Positions 11,319 through 22,770 of a stretch of 64,000 bases of DNA are shown in pieces. Source of the DNA: Loripinus fragilis (Eukaryota > Mollusca > Bivalvia > Lucinida > Lucinidae); assembly GCA_964019695.1 (NCBI GenBank), contig OZ026520.1:19792130-19856129 (forward strand), written 5' to 3'. The notes under the pieces were generated by a model that searched no databases, was not told the DNA's origin, and was given only the letters and a program-made list of their open reading frames with translations. The stretch's first letter is position 1. Every line of letters begins with the position of its first letter. The translations under genes were made by a program, and so were the position numbers.

Positions 11319-12944
11319 TAACATTCAATACAATAAAAACTAAACTAAATACACAAGCAGTTCATAGTTCCAAATATCTGCAATCAAAATTGGTGTTTAA
11401 TTTAATTCACGCTTCAATCATTAGAAAACAGTACAGTTCCAAATGGTTCAACCTTCTATACTGAAAAGTCACAGACATTTAAATTGATTAAAACCCATTA
11501 TTATCGTTTATATTCGATAATGAATGGCTCCAAAAACATTACTGGCTCTCAGTCAAATATATGACACCAAACTTTGCAGTCGCTGTCAATGTTTTGCTGC
11601 AAAGATGTTGTCATATACGATCGGATATGCCATATTTGCACATTTTCGTTGGAAAAAAATGGTCGCGTTATTGAGTGCAATGACTGATAAATGGGTGTGA
11701 AAATTTTCTGTGGTCGTGATTAGAAAATAAGCAATGACAAGGTCCATCAAAAATAAAAAAAGCGAATATCATTGTGATCTTTTGGTACAGATAGTTTTAA
11801 CATTTAGAGTAATACTGTCTCTTAATCAATGACCCGTAAATTTCATTTTGCATTTTGCTGATCTGTACCACCAAACCAAATAAGTTAACGACTTCATCAC
11901 ATTATTTTTTCTGATTTGCGAACCAAATATGCTAGAGATCATTCTAAATTCCGTTCTGAAATTCTGTTGTAACGTTTTTTTTTTACAATCCATGCTTTTA
12001 TACGTCATTTTAGGTCCGATATCACTAGGAAAAAGTTACTCGGGTAGACCTCCCCTATTTTCTCCAGCAGGTACTGTGTAATTGTGAGCTTCTTGCACAG
12101 CCCTGATATCTTGGAAAAAATAAAAAGAATCGAGCCATGCGCCCGCAGACGAAGTCCAGTTGACGATGATTGTCACATATATACCGTTGGCATAAAGTTA
12201 AACATATTGTACATCCAATCACCAAAATTATAAGACCTGATGGTCTAACATAAAATGCTTTTTACATTAGTCTACCATACCCATTTTGAGTCGAAAACCG
12301 AAATTTTTGTATTCCGAAACACACTCATTGACTCACAAGAATGGGTTTTCTGGGTCAACTTTCAGTATGCAAAATGCATGTACAAACTGCAGATAGAAAA
12401 GGGCTAAGTTTTTCAGACATATAAGACCAGTGTTCCCTCTAAATTGTGACAATTAAGTAAGATATGTCAGACGATCTGGTAAGGAGAATTTTGAAAGCAA
12501 AAATGTACAAATTTTAGTCATGAAATGTGTTAATCAAATGCAATTCACGCTATAATTTGTTATTTGACTGTTTAATCTGTCCTTTTTTGCTGCAAAATAT
12601 TGCTTGGAGGTGTGAGAAGAAACTTTTTGGATATTTACACACAACGAGAGCCTTAAAACAGAGTGTCTAGTCATTATCCTAAATACAGCCTAGTCTCAAA
12701 GGGCAAAAATTCGTCATTATTTAAACCCATTTGAAATTGCCAGAGCCATACAGCTATACCGGTGTGATTTAGCAGGGATGAATATCTGCAAACTTTGACA
12801 GTAAACAAAACCGTTTCTGAATTTTGGAGAAAATCGCCATTTTGCTTTTCGGAAGTGTTTTAGTAGGTACAGTTCTCACGTTCCTATGACGTTATCAGAA
12901 TTTGTAGAGATCTATATAACTTCCAATAGAGTCTATATCTTTTT
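11319..12944. other. No recognisable gene
   Basis: AT-rich stretch of 1.6 kb. No exon-like sequence, RNA gene or transposon ends were recognised. Confidence 0.3.
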
Positions 12945-13890
12945 AACTCATTCGTTTTGCTAGAGCATCTAGCCATGTTACTGACTTCAACGCTTGCAAT
13001 AAATTGTTAACTCAGAATTTTTTTAACAAGGCTATCAGTAGCATAAACTTTGCAAAATCTTGTCTTAATTTTCTCAATTTCAAGTTGGACTTAAATCTCT
13101 CTTGCACCAAGGACTTTAGGAACCTGAATTCTAGGGTGACTTAATGTATAAATTAAGAAGATTGTTGGCTCTAATAATTTATAACGCATTGAAATAATTT
13201 CCAATTATAAAAAGATTAGCTATAACATTTATGTATTGCAACAGACTGCATGCTTGGTGGTCAACCCAGTCACGGTTGGCAAGTTTTCTTTCCTCTTTAA
13301 TTGCACTCTGGTGTGTCGGTCCTCAGACTCTATGACAGTTCCGACTTAAAGATTTATCTATTGATGAGATGGTAGGGGCCTGATACTTTGGCTGTTTGTC
13401 AGGCCCACTGGGGTTTACCTGTTGGATTTCTATTGCTCCGGTATTCAGTTTTATTTACTGTTGAGTCCTTATCTTTGATTTATCTCCTTTTTATATCTTG
13501 ATTTATATGTTCTAGGAGTTGATGCATTGATAAGTTAGCGGTCTTTCATGCAAGCCAAATATCTATGTGTCTTGATCCACATCTGCATTATGGGTGAGGT
13601 TGGCGCCGTGAAACCGGTTTAAGTCCTCCAGTAAAATATTTTACTGACCATTCCAAGGCGGTACTTCTTTTGAGGATCATTTATGTTTTTTCTGTCTTGT
13701 GATTGTTATGCATTTGTGCGCGTCTATTTATTTATGCCTTGTGGTCACCTGCTGTGAAAGGGCCGACCTCTTGGCTCACATTTGTGGTGTCTTACTGTGA
13801 TTTTGTCACTTTTCCATTGGTGTCCTGGGTAAGGTGTGGTACTTGATTGTATCGATTCCTGATCTTTGCACCCTGACTTATTTTGGGCAT
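12945..13890 (+). mobile_element. Reverse-transcriptase element family A, 5'-truncated copy
   Basis: The left part (12945-13330) is the decayed C-terminal RT coding sequence, homologous on the opposite strand to about 2700-3120. The right part (13330-13890) is the shared 3' tail. It ends at the same point as the other copies, after gattcctgatctttgcaccc. Frames are broken, so it is a dead copy. Confidence 0.8.
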
Positions 13891-14155
13891 TGGAATAACA
13901 GTACTTTTAATGGGCAATATATTATTTTATAATATTGGCATTCTGGTAAAAATTTGCAACATCATCAAAATATGCGTTATTTTATGCCATCAGTATAAAG
14001 CATCTGTATTTATCGATACCCTTCACATCTCTTGGGTCTATATTTAAATTGCTTCAATGCAACACACCCCATACTCGAATATTGATTAGGCTGACATGTA
14101 CAGTAAAAGGCTAAAACGAATATTTTTGCTGGTTCATAAAAAATGACGGCAAACA

Positions 14156-15030
14156 AGAAATATCTTTGAAAAAAAGAGATACCACGAGTGACAGAAGATA
14201 TATTTGATATGAGAAACGTGAGAATTTTCAAAGAAATTGAGAAGAAAAAAAGGGGAGGGTTATATTTTGTTAGACGAAGTCTTATAATTTCATTGTTGAT
14301 GAAATGCTGACTCGATGTCTGTATGGAAGAAAGTACATGCCAGGAAATGGTTATTCATCTATCACAAGGATTTAGTAATATTTATGTGTTTTTTTTTTCA
14401 CTTTTCATTAGTTTGAAATATGATTTTCACGTTGACGCTGAAAGAATGATAGTTAAAACGCGAGAAATGTAAAGAAATATCTGGGTCGATGGTTAAAAAA
14501 AGTATGGCACGATACCTCTTCCTTAGGGAAGAATTGCTGATATTTGTAGGTTATGGTCAACTATACTTTTATTTGTAGGTTACGGTCAACTAAATCCTAG
14601 TACTCTTTTTAGATTTTTGCACCCGGCATGTATGACACGAGCTATTCAAATATGCAGCATTTGGGCGCAGGGCATATTTTTTTTCGTTCTGACTCGAGTT
14701 TTCGCGAGATTCCAGCAATCATATACCCCAGAAGCATCACTACAGATAATTTGGAATAGCATAGGTTCCTTAAGCCAAACGCTTTACTGAGCTCAGCTGA
14801 CTCGAGTTTACGTGAGATTCAAGCAATCCTGTACCCTAGAAGAAGCATAGCTTCAGATATTTTGGAATAGCATAGGTTCCTTAAGCATTTAGCTCAGCTT
14901 ACAGAAGAAATAACAAAGTATAAACATCCCCCATTTTTTTCTTCTCAATTTCTTTAAAAAATATCACGTTACTCATATCAAATATGTCTTCTTTCACTTC
15001 GTCGTACATCTTTTCTAAATGATATTTCTT
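14156..15030. mobile_element. Inverted-repeat element with internal duplication
   Basis: About 100-bp arms at 14156-14262 and 14925-15030 are inverted copies of each other (aaagaaattgagaagaaaaa / tttttcttctcaatttcttt). Inside, an approximately 85-bp block starting gactcgagtt is present twice in tandem (14692-14777 and 14800-14886). No transposase frame is present. Confidence 0.65.
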
Positions 15031-15472
15031 GTTGTTATATGGTTTTGAAAGAATCCTCTCTTCTGATTGGCTTAATTTGTCTTTATAAATCACTGTCTAC
15101 CTTAAAACCGGTCTGAACTGACCTACAAGTTAATATTGCATGAAAACCAGCTCCAACTAGTTTCCAGAAGTTAATATTTTTGACACTTCTGCAATAGTAC
15201 CCTCTACAGAGCTAAAATAGCATGACAAGTGTGAAACTAGCATGGGCTGCATGCAATTAACATGATTTGCTGTTTCACCTTGCAACAGGTAAATAAAAGA
15301 CCTTCATGAACTTTATAGATAAACAAAGTTAAACTGGCACTCATTAATCTTCGAAATCATTCGGTCACGTTCGGTACATCATTCGGCCACGTTCGGTTTT
15401 TATTAGCTATTTTGATTGATTAATGTATGGAACAAGTACCTTTTGGCAAGGTGATCCGACAATGCAGAGGCA

Positions 15473-15540
15473 GTGGTGTAGTGGTAAGACGATTAACTCA
15501 TATTCTGGATTGCGAGGGTTCGATTCCCACTGGGTATATT
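15473..15540 (+). repeat. tRNA-like sequence, probable SINE head
   Basis: A-box-like tggtgtagtggtaagacg and B-box-like gggttcgattcc are spaced as in a tRNA. The would-be acceptor arms (gcagtgg and ccactgg) pair only partly and the T-stem is decayed. This fits a tRNA-derived repeat better than a working tRNA gene. Confidence 0.5.
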
Positions 15541-15754
15541 TCTTTTAAGCATAATTTTTAAAATATACTTTTTGAGTTATGATCGTATTGTTTCTTGTTT
15601 ATTTTAATTTTGATGGATAGTTGACATGATGTCTGTTTTCAAGACTGATAAGAGATTATTTATGGTCGGAAGCTGATGGCGGTGGGTTTAAAACTCCTGC
15701 ACATTGTTTCTGATGCACATTGTTTCTGATAACAACCATATCAAAGTCCTCCAC

Positions 15755-16140
15755 AGGTCCTCCATGCGAGCTGAACATTTCTTGTACTTCAACAACAGCA
15801 GAACCTAGGGCGAAGGTTTGGTACCAGTAAAATGCATTTAAGCCCCCCCGGTGGCTTAGGCTGCTGTCTGTTCTAAGGCGGTGGTTATGTTGTTGTTGAC
15901 TTTTTGTTTATTCTTACTCCAATTGTGGGAGTCTGTTATTGTTCTACGTTTTGTTGTATGTTACTTTACGTCCATTCTAGTATTGCAATCATCTTGATGG
16001 GGAAGAGAAAGCTGATTGCTTTGCTTAATTTGTCTGCCTGGTGTCTCGTGGTGGTTGAGCGGCTCTTCCTCGCGATGCCACGGGGTTGTCTGCGGTTTGT
16101 GATTGTGGTATTTCCTGATCATACTCTCTTACTATTTTTG
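15755..16140 (+). mobile_element. 3' tail of reverse-transcriptase element, family B
   Basis: Homologous to the 3' tail of the RT copy at 47942-49594, in the opposite orientation: acttcaacaacagcagaacc, the ggcggt block, and tttgtgattgtggtatttcc at the end. The 98-codon open frame at 15904 lies wholly in this tail and is not a gene. Confidence 0.7.
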
Positions 16141-16176
16141 TATTGTCCCCGTTTCGAACGTTGCTGCGACGAAAGT

Positions 16177-16376
16177 TTTTTGTTTGTTTGTTTGATTTGA
16201 TTCTTTACGTCCCATCAACAATCTTTCAGTTATACAGGGACGGGTCTTCCTTGGTTGAACCAGTACTAAGCTAGGATAAATGTGTCTTGCTCAAGGACCA
16301 CAACACAGCCGGTGAGGCTCAAACTCGTGGCCCTTGGTCTCGAGTCAAGCACTCTACCACTGAGCCACTGCGCTCC
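16177..16376 (-). mobile_element. tRNA-derived SINE, same family as 4053
   Basis: The minus-strand head near 16376 has GCTCAGTGGTAGAGTGC (A-box-like) and GAGTTTGAGCC (B-box-like). The tail on the plus strand is gtttgtttgatttgattctt acgtccc. The flanks TGCGACGAAAGT (left) and TGCGATGACAGT (right) look like a slightly diverged 12-bp target duplication. Confidence 0.7.
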
Positions 16377-17039
16377 CTGCGATGACAGTGTACCGGTTTC
16401 TCGAAGTTCTTTTCGTACTCGGAAAACGGCTCTTCTGTTGACCCCAGTTGCCTGAACAGTATGTTAAATATATGATGAGTTGTCCCGCCCTGAGTGTTTC
16501 TCAAAATAGTTTGTAAACATTAGCTCTGAGAAATTCATCTTTAGATTTTAAATGTTTTAAAGATTTCTCAGTAGACATCATAGTTCCTAACTAATATAAT
16601 GCTTTAAAATGAATTCTATTACATTTACTTTTACACGTAAGTCTTGTAAAAATCGTTCAAGTCATGATTTATGATAAAAAATGAAAATATTTAAAAAAAA
16701 TATATATATATATTGTATGTCGTGAGACTCGAACCCACGATCTCAACCTTGATAGCTATGCCCTCTATCCAAATGTCTAAGCGGGACAGTGATGGATACA
16801 GGATAAGAAAATATTTCTGTCTGAAATCAATACTTTTCATAATGTTAGCAAATCTAAAATTAGTTTTACGGAGTTATACGAGTTTATACGGCATATTCAT
16901 GAGTGCCAGTTAAACTTTGTAAAGCTATAACAACAGTTTTGTTTTGTTTTGTTTGTTAATTCTATATTTGTCTTAATAAACAAAATGTAAAAAGCTGTTT
17001 AATGATTAAACTTTACATTGCACACTCAGAGAATTTATA
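16377..17039. other. No gene; tRNA-like motif at 16715-16785
   Basis: On the minus strand, 16785-16715 has TAGACATTTGGATAGAGGGC and GGGTTCGAGTCTC, an A-box/B-box pair in tRNA spacing. It is probably another SINE head. A short (TA)n tract lies at 16700-16713. No coding exon was seen. Confidence 0.4.
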
Positions 17040-17410
17040 TACATTTCAAATTACAAAATATTACATTACATATTTTTATCATATGACGTCGCGTCTGGGA
17101 GTGAAATAACGCCATGCAATAAAATCGATAAACCACTAGTGGTTTATAGATTTACGGGAAACGTTATGACGTCCATAATAACGTTGCGTACATAATGACA
17201 AAATTGTAACGTTTTTACGCCAGAAATGAGATTTCAAAGTGTATGTCATATGATAAATAGAATCTAACATTCGTGCTCTTGTATTATTGAATTTATTAAA
17301 CTCGTTGCGAAAAAGAGATAAAATGCTCGGCAAGCCTCGCATTTTATCTCTTTTTCCCAACTCGTTTAATAAATTCAATAAAACATGAGCACTCATGTAA
17401 GATCCTCTAT
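17040..17410. mobile_element. Palindromic MITE ('GGCAAGCC' family)
   Basis: The core at 17288-17390 is a long palindrome whose centre reads atgctcggcaagcctcgcat. The outer part carries ccactagtggttta and several aacgtt/gacgtc motifs. Homologous copies lie at 54110-54440, 56005-56345 and 58930-59260, with a fragment at 23190-23300. All are about 350 bp, which shows a mobile family. Confidence 0.75.
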
Positions 17411-17499
17411 TTAATAACAGTTGCTAAACTTGTGAGAATGTCCTTAGGTTGAACATGGCTTCAGCAACAAAAATGAAAGCAGAACATTTTCAATCTTAG

Positions 17500-17750
17500 T
17501 GGAATAGTCATTATTGACTTCAATTTCGGTAGAAATAATGATTTATCTACCCTGAAAAGTGATATTCACCTCGGCCTAGCTATCACTTTTTCGGGTAGAT
17601 AAATCCTGTGTACCTCCTTGAAGTCAAAAATTGTATATTATTAACCCATAAGACTAGCACCCTATTTATGGAGCATAAGCAAAAAGTGCAGAACCAGATC
17701 AGACGTCACAGGACGCGGAGTCTGATCTGGTTCTGAACTTTTTGCTTGCA
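17500..17750. repeat. Two small foldbacks
   Basis: An imperfect inverted repeat spans 17520-17630 (cttcaatttc...gataaat / atttatc...cttgaag). A second spans about 17690-17745 (agaaccagatcagac / gtctgatctggttct). Similar gatcagactg palindromes occur at 35228-35282 and elsewhere in the window. Confidence 0.55.
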
Positions 17751-17938
17751 TAATTTGCTGTATATTACAGCCCTTAAATTGTAAGCTCTAGTCAAATTGA
17801 TAATTCCATTTGGCATAAATGGGTTAGTCCAGTTCTTCCAGTTTCAGAATTTGAGAAAACACTCAACTGTTTGCTAGTTGTTTATATCCTTAGCAGCAAC
17901 CTTTGTTTGGGGGACCTCGGTCTACGTACTTTTCGTTG

Positions 17939-18112
17939 TAGACTGGCTCCAGCCCTAAAAACATTTTTTCATCAATGTGTCATATCACATACTTGTAGCC
18001 AGTCTAACTTTGATGGCTCTGTTTTAAAACAGAGCCACCAGAGTTCGACTGGCTACAAGTATATGATAATGACACATTGATGTAAAATTGTTTTAAGGAC
18101 TCTAGCCAGTCT
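17939..18112. repeat. 174-bp foldback behind the SLC22 stop codon
   Basis: Near-perfect palindrome centred at 18025/18026 (ggctctgttttaaaacagagcc) with outer arms tagactggct... / ...agccagtcta. It begins 63 bp beyond the SLC22 stop on the minus strand and probably lies in the 3' UTR, where it could form a hairpin in the transcript (inference). Confidence 0.75.
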
Positions 18113-18174
18113 ATATTCGGTGGTAATATATCTTCTAGGACTTTATCAGTGGCTCCAATCTTATGAAGAGGGAT

Positions 18175-18312
18175 CTAGGCCTTTATATGCTTGGTAGGTA
18201 GAATATCTTCCAGATCTTTGTCTCTAGTTTCTTCAAGGAAAACACAGGCGAATCCTGCCAGAATTAGAAGACCACCAGATACAAAATATAGGAGACCAGG
18301 TGTGTCGAAACT
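18175..18312 (-). CDS. SLC22-family transporter, last coding exon
   Basis: This exon encodes 45 residues plus a TAG stop, from SFDTPGLLYFVSGG to LPTKHIKA. It contains the last transmembrane helix (LLYFVSGGLLILAGFACVFL) followed by LEETRDKDLEDIL, the SLC22 signature of an acidic 'LPET..K.L.DT' tail on the cytoplasmic side. The acceptor is TTCTAG directly before AGT (phase 0). A second AG two bases further in (CTAGAG) would give phase 2 and join exon 24888-25005 in frame. That join would delete the segment around helix 11, so I think an intervening exon is missing rather than skipped. The same frame continues past the TAG into a second DKVLEDILPP motif. Confidence 0.85.
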   Translation of the reverse strand, partial: SFDTPGLLYFVSGGLLILAGFACVFLEETRDKDLEDILPTKHIKA

Positions 18313-18694
18313 CTAGAACAGAATAAATGATACACAGAAATAGTGGATATACCTCAAATATAGGGATCAAACATTTTTTTCATGAATTGACATTTTACAG
18401 GTCCTGAGGAAGCCGTTTAAATAGAGAGCCTATATCAAACCCCTCCTATGGACCAGACATGTGTTAATGCAATGGATTCTTGCATATATTAGCTTATTCA
18501 AGCCAAATTCGCCCTGAAAATGTTTTTAAATAAAACATAGAAATATCCATTTTCTTTCTCTGGATTAATCTAAACCAAATGGGTCAGTTGTAAATTTTGA
18601 ACGCGGTGAATGAATTATATAATTCCTGTATAAAAACCCATTACCTGGATTAGTTTACTTTTTTGTTTACAACGATTCTCATATATCTGTGAGC

Positions 18695-19050
18695 CGACAG
18701 TACTATTCCACAAATCGTTTATGACAGTGACGTAAGGTATATCCCCAAATCGATACCACTTTGTTAAATTGTAGATTCTACTTAGTACCCTAACATTCTA
18801 TGACCTCACAGTCGGAATCTCATTGTTTAATAGTAACTCGTGATTTATTTATCTCTCATGGTTGACAAGCAATTGTATAACCATCATATACATGTAACAC
18901 TACTATAAAACAAGGAGATTCCGATAGTAAGGTCTTCATATATTTGGCACTAAATTTAAGTATTCAGCAGATCTTACAGTTATTGAAAGTTATAACGGTT
19001 TTGGGGTTTACCTTACGTCACTGTCATAAATGACTTGTGGAGTATTACCA
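18695..19050. mobile_element. Foldback MITE with about 150-bp arms
   Basis: The left arm includes ttccacaaatcgtttatgac and tgacctcacagtcggaatct. The right arm carries their complements (ggagattccgatagtaaggt ... gtcataaatgacttgtgga). A half copy (right arm only) sits at 25460-25610 in the next intron. Confidence 0.75.
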
Positions 19051-19705
19051 ATTGCGGAGAACAACGTTTTAGTTGATTTATTTGTCTAATGCACGCTTGT
19101 GTAAATTGAGTGCAAACTTGTTCAATTTCTGACTCAAAAGAAGGACCCAATTGACCTGCTGCATTGAAAGACGACTCTGTACTTCGTTGGAACTGTAATG
19201 TTGTGCTGCTGGCTGGTAACTCTTTCTCGCTATGAATTAAGTGAACGGCGCTGGCGGATCGCCGAATCGGAAATTACTTCCGGGAGCCACTGCAGAGGTT
19301 AATGGCTCTATATAAATACCACTTTTCGCGTACATTGAAACATCAATAAATTTAGAATTGATTGCCATATTACGCGGAGACATCGACGAGCCTGCGTCGA
19401 TATATTGACCTCGCACTCTGTACTGACGTTACTTCGACGCGGTTTATGCATACATCTTTTAACCGGACACCCTTATTGAAATGTTTGAATAAACTGTGTG
19501 GTGTGCGTGGCAGTTATTATTATTTAGCCATGGACATTCTTGCAAATAGTATCTATGATTGTACACTTCAACTCTATCTGACTTAACCATGTTATATGTT
19601 CAGAGGGCCATATGATAGACTGGCTGTCGAGCTAAATATGTCACCCTCTTGAAATATTGTATAAATAAATAAATAAATAAATGTACTTTTTAAAAGGCAT
19701 AACTA
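19051..19705. other. No gene supported; short coding-like patch
   Basis: On the minus strand about 19060-19200 reads a clean frame (SSFNAAGQLGPSFESEIEQ and onward) of unusually balanced composition, but no family is recognised and it does not fit the missing SLC22 exon. A plus-strand frame at 19362-19586 shows nothing known. Both could be transposon remnants. A short (AAAT)n run lies at 19662-19682. Confidence 0.25.
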
Positions 19706-20474
19706 CTGTCGTGCCAACCAAGAGTGACAGTGACGTAATATTTTGTTTACAATTGTTAAGTAAAACATAAACTTGTATAGTTTGCCCAAATTTACATGAG
19801 CCAAAATCTTCGTGATATTCGTGCGTTTTCGTGAAGTCCTCCGACCTTGGTCTTTTAACAGGAAATGAAGATAATGTTGAGTCATGAATGCAAATGGTCT
19901 GGTAGCCTAGTGGTTAGGTGGCAACTTACAGATCAAGCCTACCTGGATCGAAACTTAGAAAAACTTTTATTTATATAATTGTCAAGTTGCATCATTTTTT
20001 TAAAAAAATAAGATTGTTCTTGTATTTTACGTCATCTCGTGGTGAGCTTTACATCTTTCATATGTATTTAGTCGCTTTTATATGGTTACCTCACTCTTTT
20101 CTAGTCAGGGGCGACTTTTTTGTCTGCTGATAACCTTTGCGAACAGTTTGTTTCCAGATCAGTACCGACATAACGTCGGTCTTGATCTGGATACAGCCCG
20201 TTTTGACACTCTGGTAGTGTTCCTGAAAGATGCTTTTGAAAAAGTTATTTTGAAAAAAAAAGTCAGCAGATGACAACGAAAGTATTAAACTCACCCAGCG
20301 TGCAAAGAGTTATTTGAAATTATTCACGTTTCTACGTGTGTACTTGTTGAATAAACGTATGCCAGATTCAAAAAAGTATATCAATGTGTACACAAAAAGT
20401 AAGAATAAAGACGAACAAACTACTTTAAAAGAAAGAAGAAATAAAATGAAATGCTACTGGAATCGAGCCAACAT

Positions 20475-20711
20475 CTTTTGAGCGGAAAGGACAGCCTCTT
20501 ATCCATTAGGCTATCGAGGAATTGTAATTATTTCACGCATAAAAGTAATTGTGACACAATCTAAAGCACACATTTAACGAAAATTCCCGAAGATTTGAAG
20601 AAAGATCATTGAGTTTTCATATGTCTCAGGTCAATGAAATCAAACAATATATCCACTTGATCTAACGCGAATCGATAGATCACTTGTGATCCTACGAATA
20701 GGATTAATACA
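20475..20711. repeat. 237-bp direct repeat, copy 1 (LINE target duplication)
   Basis: Identical base for base, as far as I can compare by eye, to 22534-22770. It starts cttttgagcggaaaggacag and ends gaataggattaataca. The tRNA-like sequence (A-box AGCCTAATGGATAAGAGGC on the minus strand) is inside. The B-box (GGCTCGATTCC) lies just outside, retained only next to this copy. Confidence 0.9.
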
Positions 20712-22533
20712 ATAATAATAATATAATATTTCTTTATTTCCTCCAATAAGAAGAGTACATGATAATACAAAACAAAAACATATATAGTACAAGAGTACAG
20801 TGGAATAAAGTAAAGACAACATGTCTATGCAGCTCATACAAATGATGTTCAAAACTGAATGCTAGTGAGTGTACGTGCGAAATAGAGGTGCACACGAGCA
20901 CCCATTTGCAAATGCGCACTTACTTGAACAATTGCATATACTCTATGCGAAATTGTTTAATTAGGTACGCATTTAGGAAGTAACTGCATAATCACAACGT
21001 TTCCAAAGTACCAAATAATTTTAACGTATATACAAAGTGAATATGTACACACACGACTGTATACGTGCAGGGAAAGACAATTTGCGTGCTGAAAGTAACC
21101 ATACCATTTCGACTGTAACACTATAGCTGTAACTAGCACATGCATTTGGACATGATCAATTTGGCGTCGACTTTATTTCACCGACGTAATAAAGACCTAA
21201 TTTATCGTGTGTATCTATTATTCACTTTTGACCATATTTTATGTAGGCCAGACATGCATAGATGTCTAAACCTTTGAGACTGGTCACCGAGCAACAGACT
21301 TATCGCATCATCTTCTAGACCAAGAAGAACTAGTGTAACATATTCACATTCTAGATTCATTAAATGAACGTAAACGTTATCATTTAGTTGCAGTATATTG
21401 TACCATAAACTGACTCTCTCTGCATCAAGATATGAGCAACTGTGAACATAATGATCAATTGCATTAGTGTGGAGATCTATATTGCAAAATTGACAGCACG
21501 CATGACTGAAAGCAGTTTCAGCCATCCCAGCTATCATTTGCAAACAAGATCTACTGATCGCTAGTAAGTGACGGGATTCCTTTGATTCGATCCATAAAGA
21601 GTGTGGACTATAATCAGTGTGCAGCTGTCTGAAACGATCAAACTCAGGAGCAGACACTCTATTGAGCCAGGAACTAACCTCATTTTCATGTATACGGCCT
21701 TTTACTAAACGTTTCCAAATGTTTTTAGATGGCAATATGTTGGATCTTATGTAAGATTCAAAATATTCCAAGAGCCCATATTTTATCATAATTCTATATA
21801 TATCTGCGAAGTAACCTGTTTGTGTTTCTTTATTCATCACGAAAGACGCAAGCCGTCTGTAAAAACATTCGAATACCCAACATTTCATATTGTTTCTACA
21901 AAACTGTCCAAAAAGAATTAGCTTTCTGAAGTCAATTTCAGACTCAATAGAAAATGTACCCAGTAAACTCAAAGCAGCATCAGTCCGAGTTCTTGTGCTT
22001 AACCCCTGCATATATTTAATGCAAAATCGATGCGCTCTTTCTAGCAGTAATATATTGTTTGTAGTTAACGAAAACCAAGTTTCGCACCCATAAAGAGCTT
22101 TAGGCAATACTACAGTCTCGTAGATCTTTTGAGAGATAATGGATGTAGACTATCAGAATGTATGAGACCACAATTTACCAGACTCATAAAGGTACCCTTC
22201 AGTTTGTCAGTTGCCTCTTTAATGTTAATGTCAATGTTTAGATATTTATTACAATTAACACCCAGATGTTTGTAATTAATATCTTCATTGATTACGTTTG
22301 GTCCCATTTTCCATTGCCTATTGTGTCTGTCATACGAAAACTTGGTCTCATTAAAAACAATCACAGAACATTTGATTGGGACATAATCGTACCGCCATTT
22401 ACAAGGATATTGATAACAGATAACCAACAATTTATCCAGCCCAGCCTTGGATAGAGACAACAACAACATATCGTCTGCAACTGTAAGTGCATAGAGAATA
22501 AGGCCAAAAAGCATAAATCCATCCATGCATGTC
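20712..22533 (-). mobile_element. 5'-truncated LINE insertion
   Basis: This 1,822-bp segment lies exactly between two 237-bp direct repeats and reads on the minus strand: RT C-terminal half, zinc-knuckle-like C-terminus, then a short 3' UTR ending in an (ATT)n-like tail at 20712-20730. A simple-repeat tail next to the target duplication is typical of non-LTR retrotransposons. The 5' end is truncated within the RT domain. Confidence 0.85.
21202..22532 (-). pseudogene. LINE ORF2 fragment: reverse transcriptase C-terminal half
   Basis: Two minus-strand frames (22110-22532 and 21202-22107) join across a frameshift near 22110-22135. The first contains the RT catalytic motif as VADDMLLLS (normally YADD; the aromatic is replaced by V). 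The second starts VLPKALYGCETW, the conserved segment after the palm, continues through a thumb/connection region, and includes a C-C-H-C-like cluster (CQFCNIDLHTNAIDH...C) near its end as in many CR1/Jockey-type ORF2 proteins. The 301-codon frame is otherwise intact, so the insertion is fairly young. Confidence 0.8.
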
Positions 22534-22770
22534 CTTTTGAGCGGAAAGGACAGCCTCTTATCCATTAGGCTATCGAGGAATTGTAATTATTTCACGCATA
22601 AAAGTAATTGTGACACAATCTAAAGCACACATTTAACGAAAATTCCCGAAGATTTGAAGAAAGATCATTGAGTTTTCATATGTCTCAGGTCAATGAAATC
22701 AAACAATATATCCACTTGATCTAACGCGAATCGATAGATCACTTGTGATCCTACGAATAGGATTAATACA
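22534..22770. repeat. 237-bp direct repeat, copy 2 (LINE target duplication)
   Basis: Exact match to 20475-20711. Here the tRNA-like A-box region is preserved, but its B-box side is replaced by LINE sequence (catgcatgtc before cttttgagcgg), so the tRNA-like promoter is split by the insertion. Confidence 0.9.

Noticed and set aside
15473..15540. Functional tRNA gene
   Set aside because: Acceptor and T stems do not pair well, and SINE-like tRNA heads are frequent in this window.
19150..19200. Candidate for the missing SLC22 exon (minus strand, after ATTACAG)
   Set aside because: The acceptor phase would fit, but the translation lacks the conserved glycines, the AR.GG and the proline of that segment.
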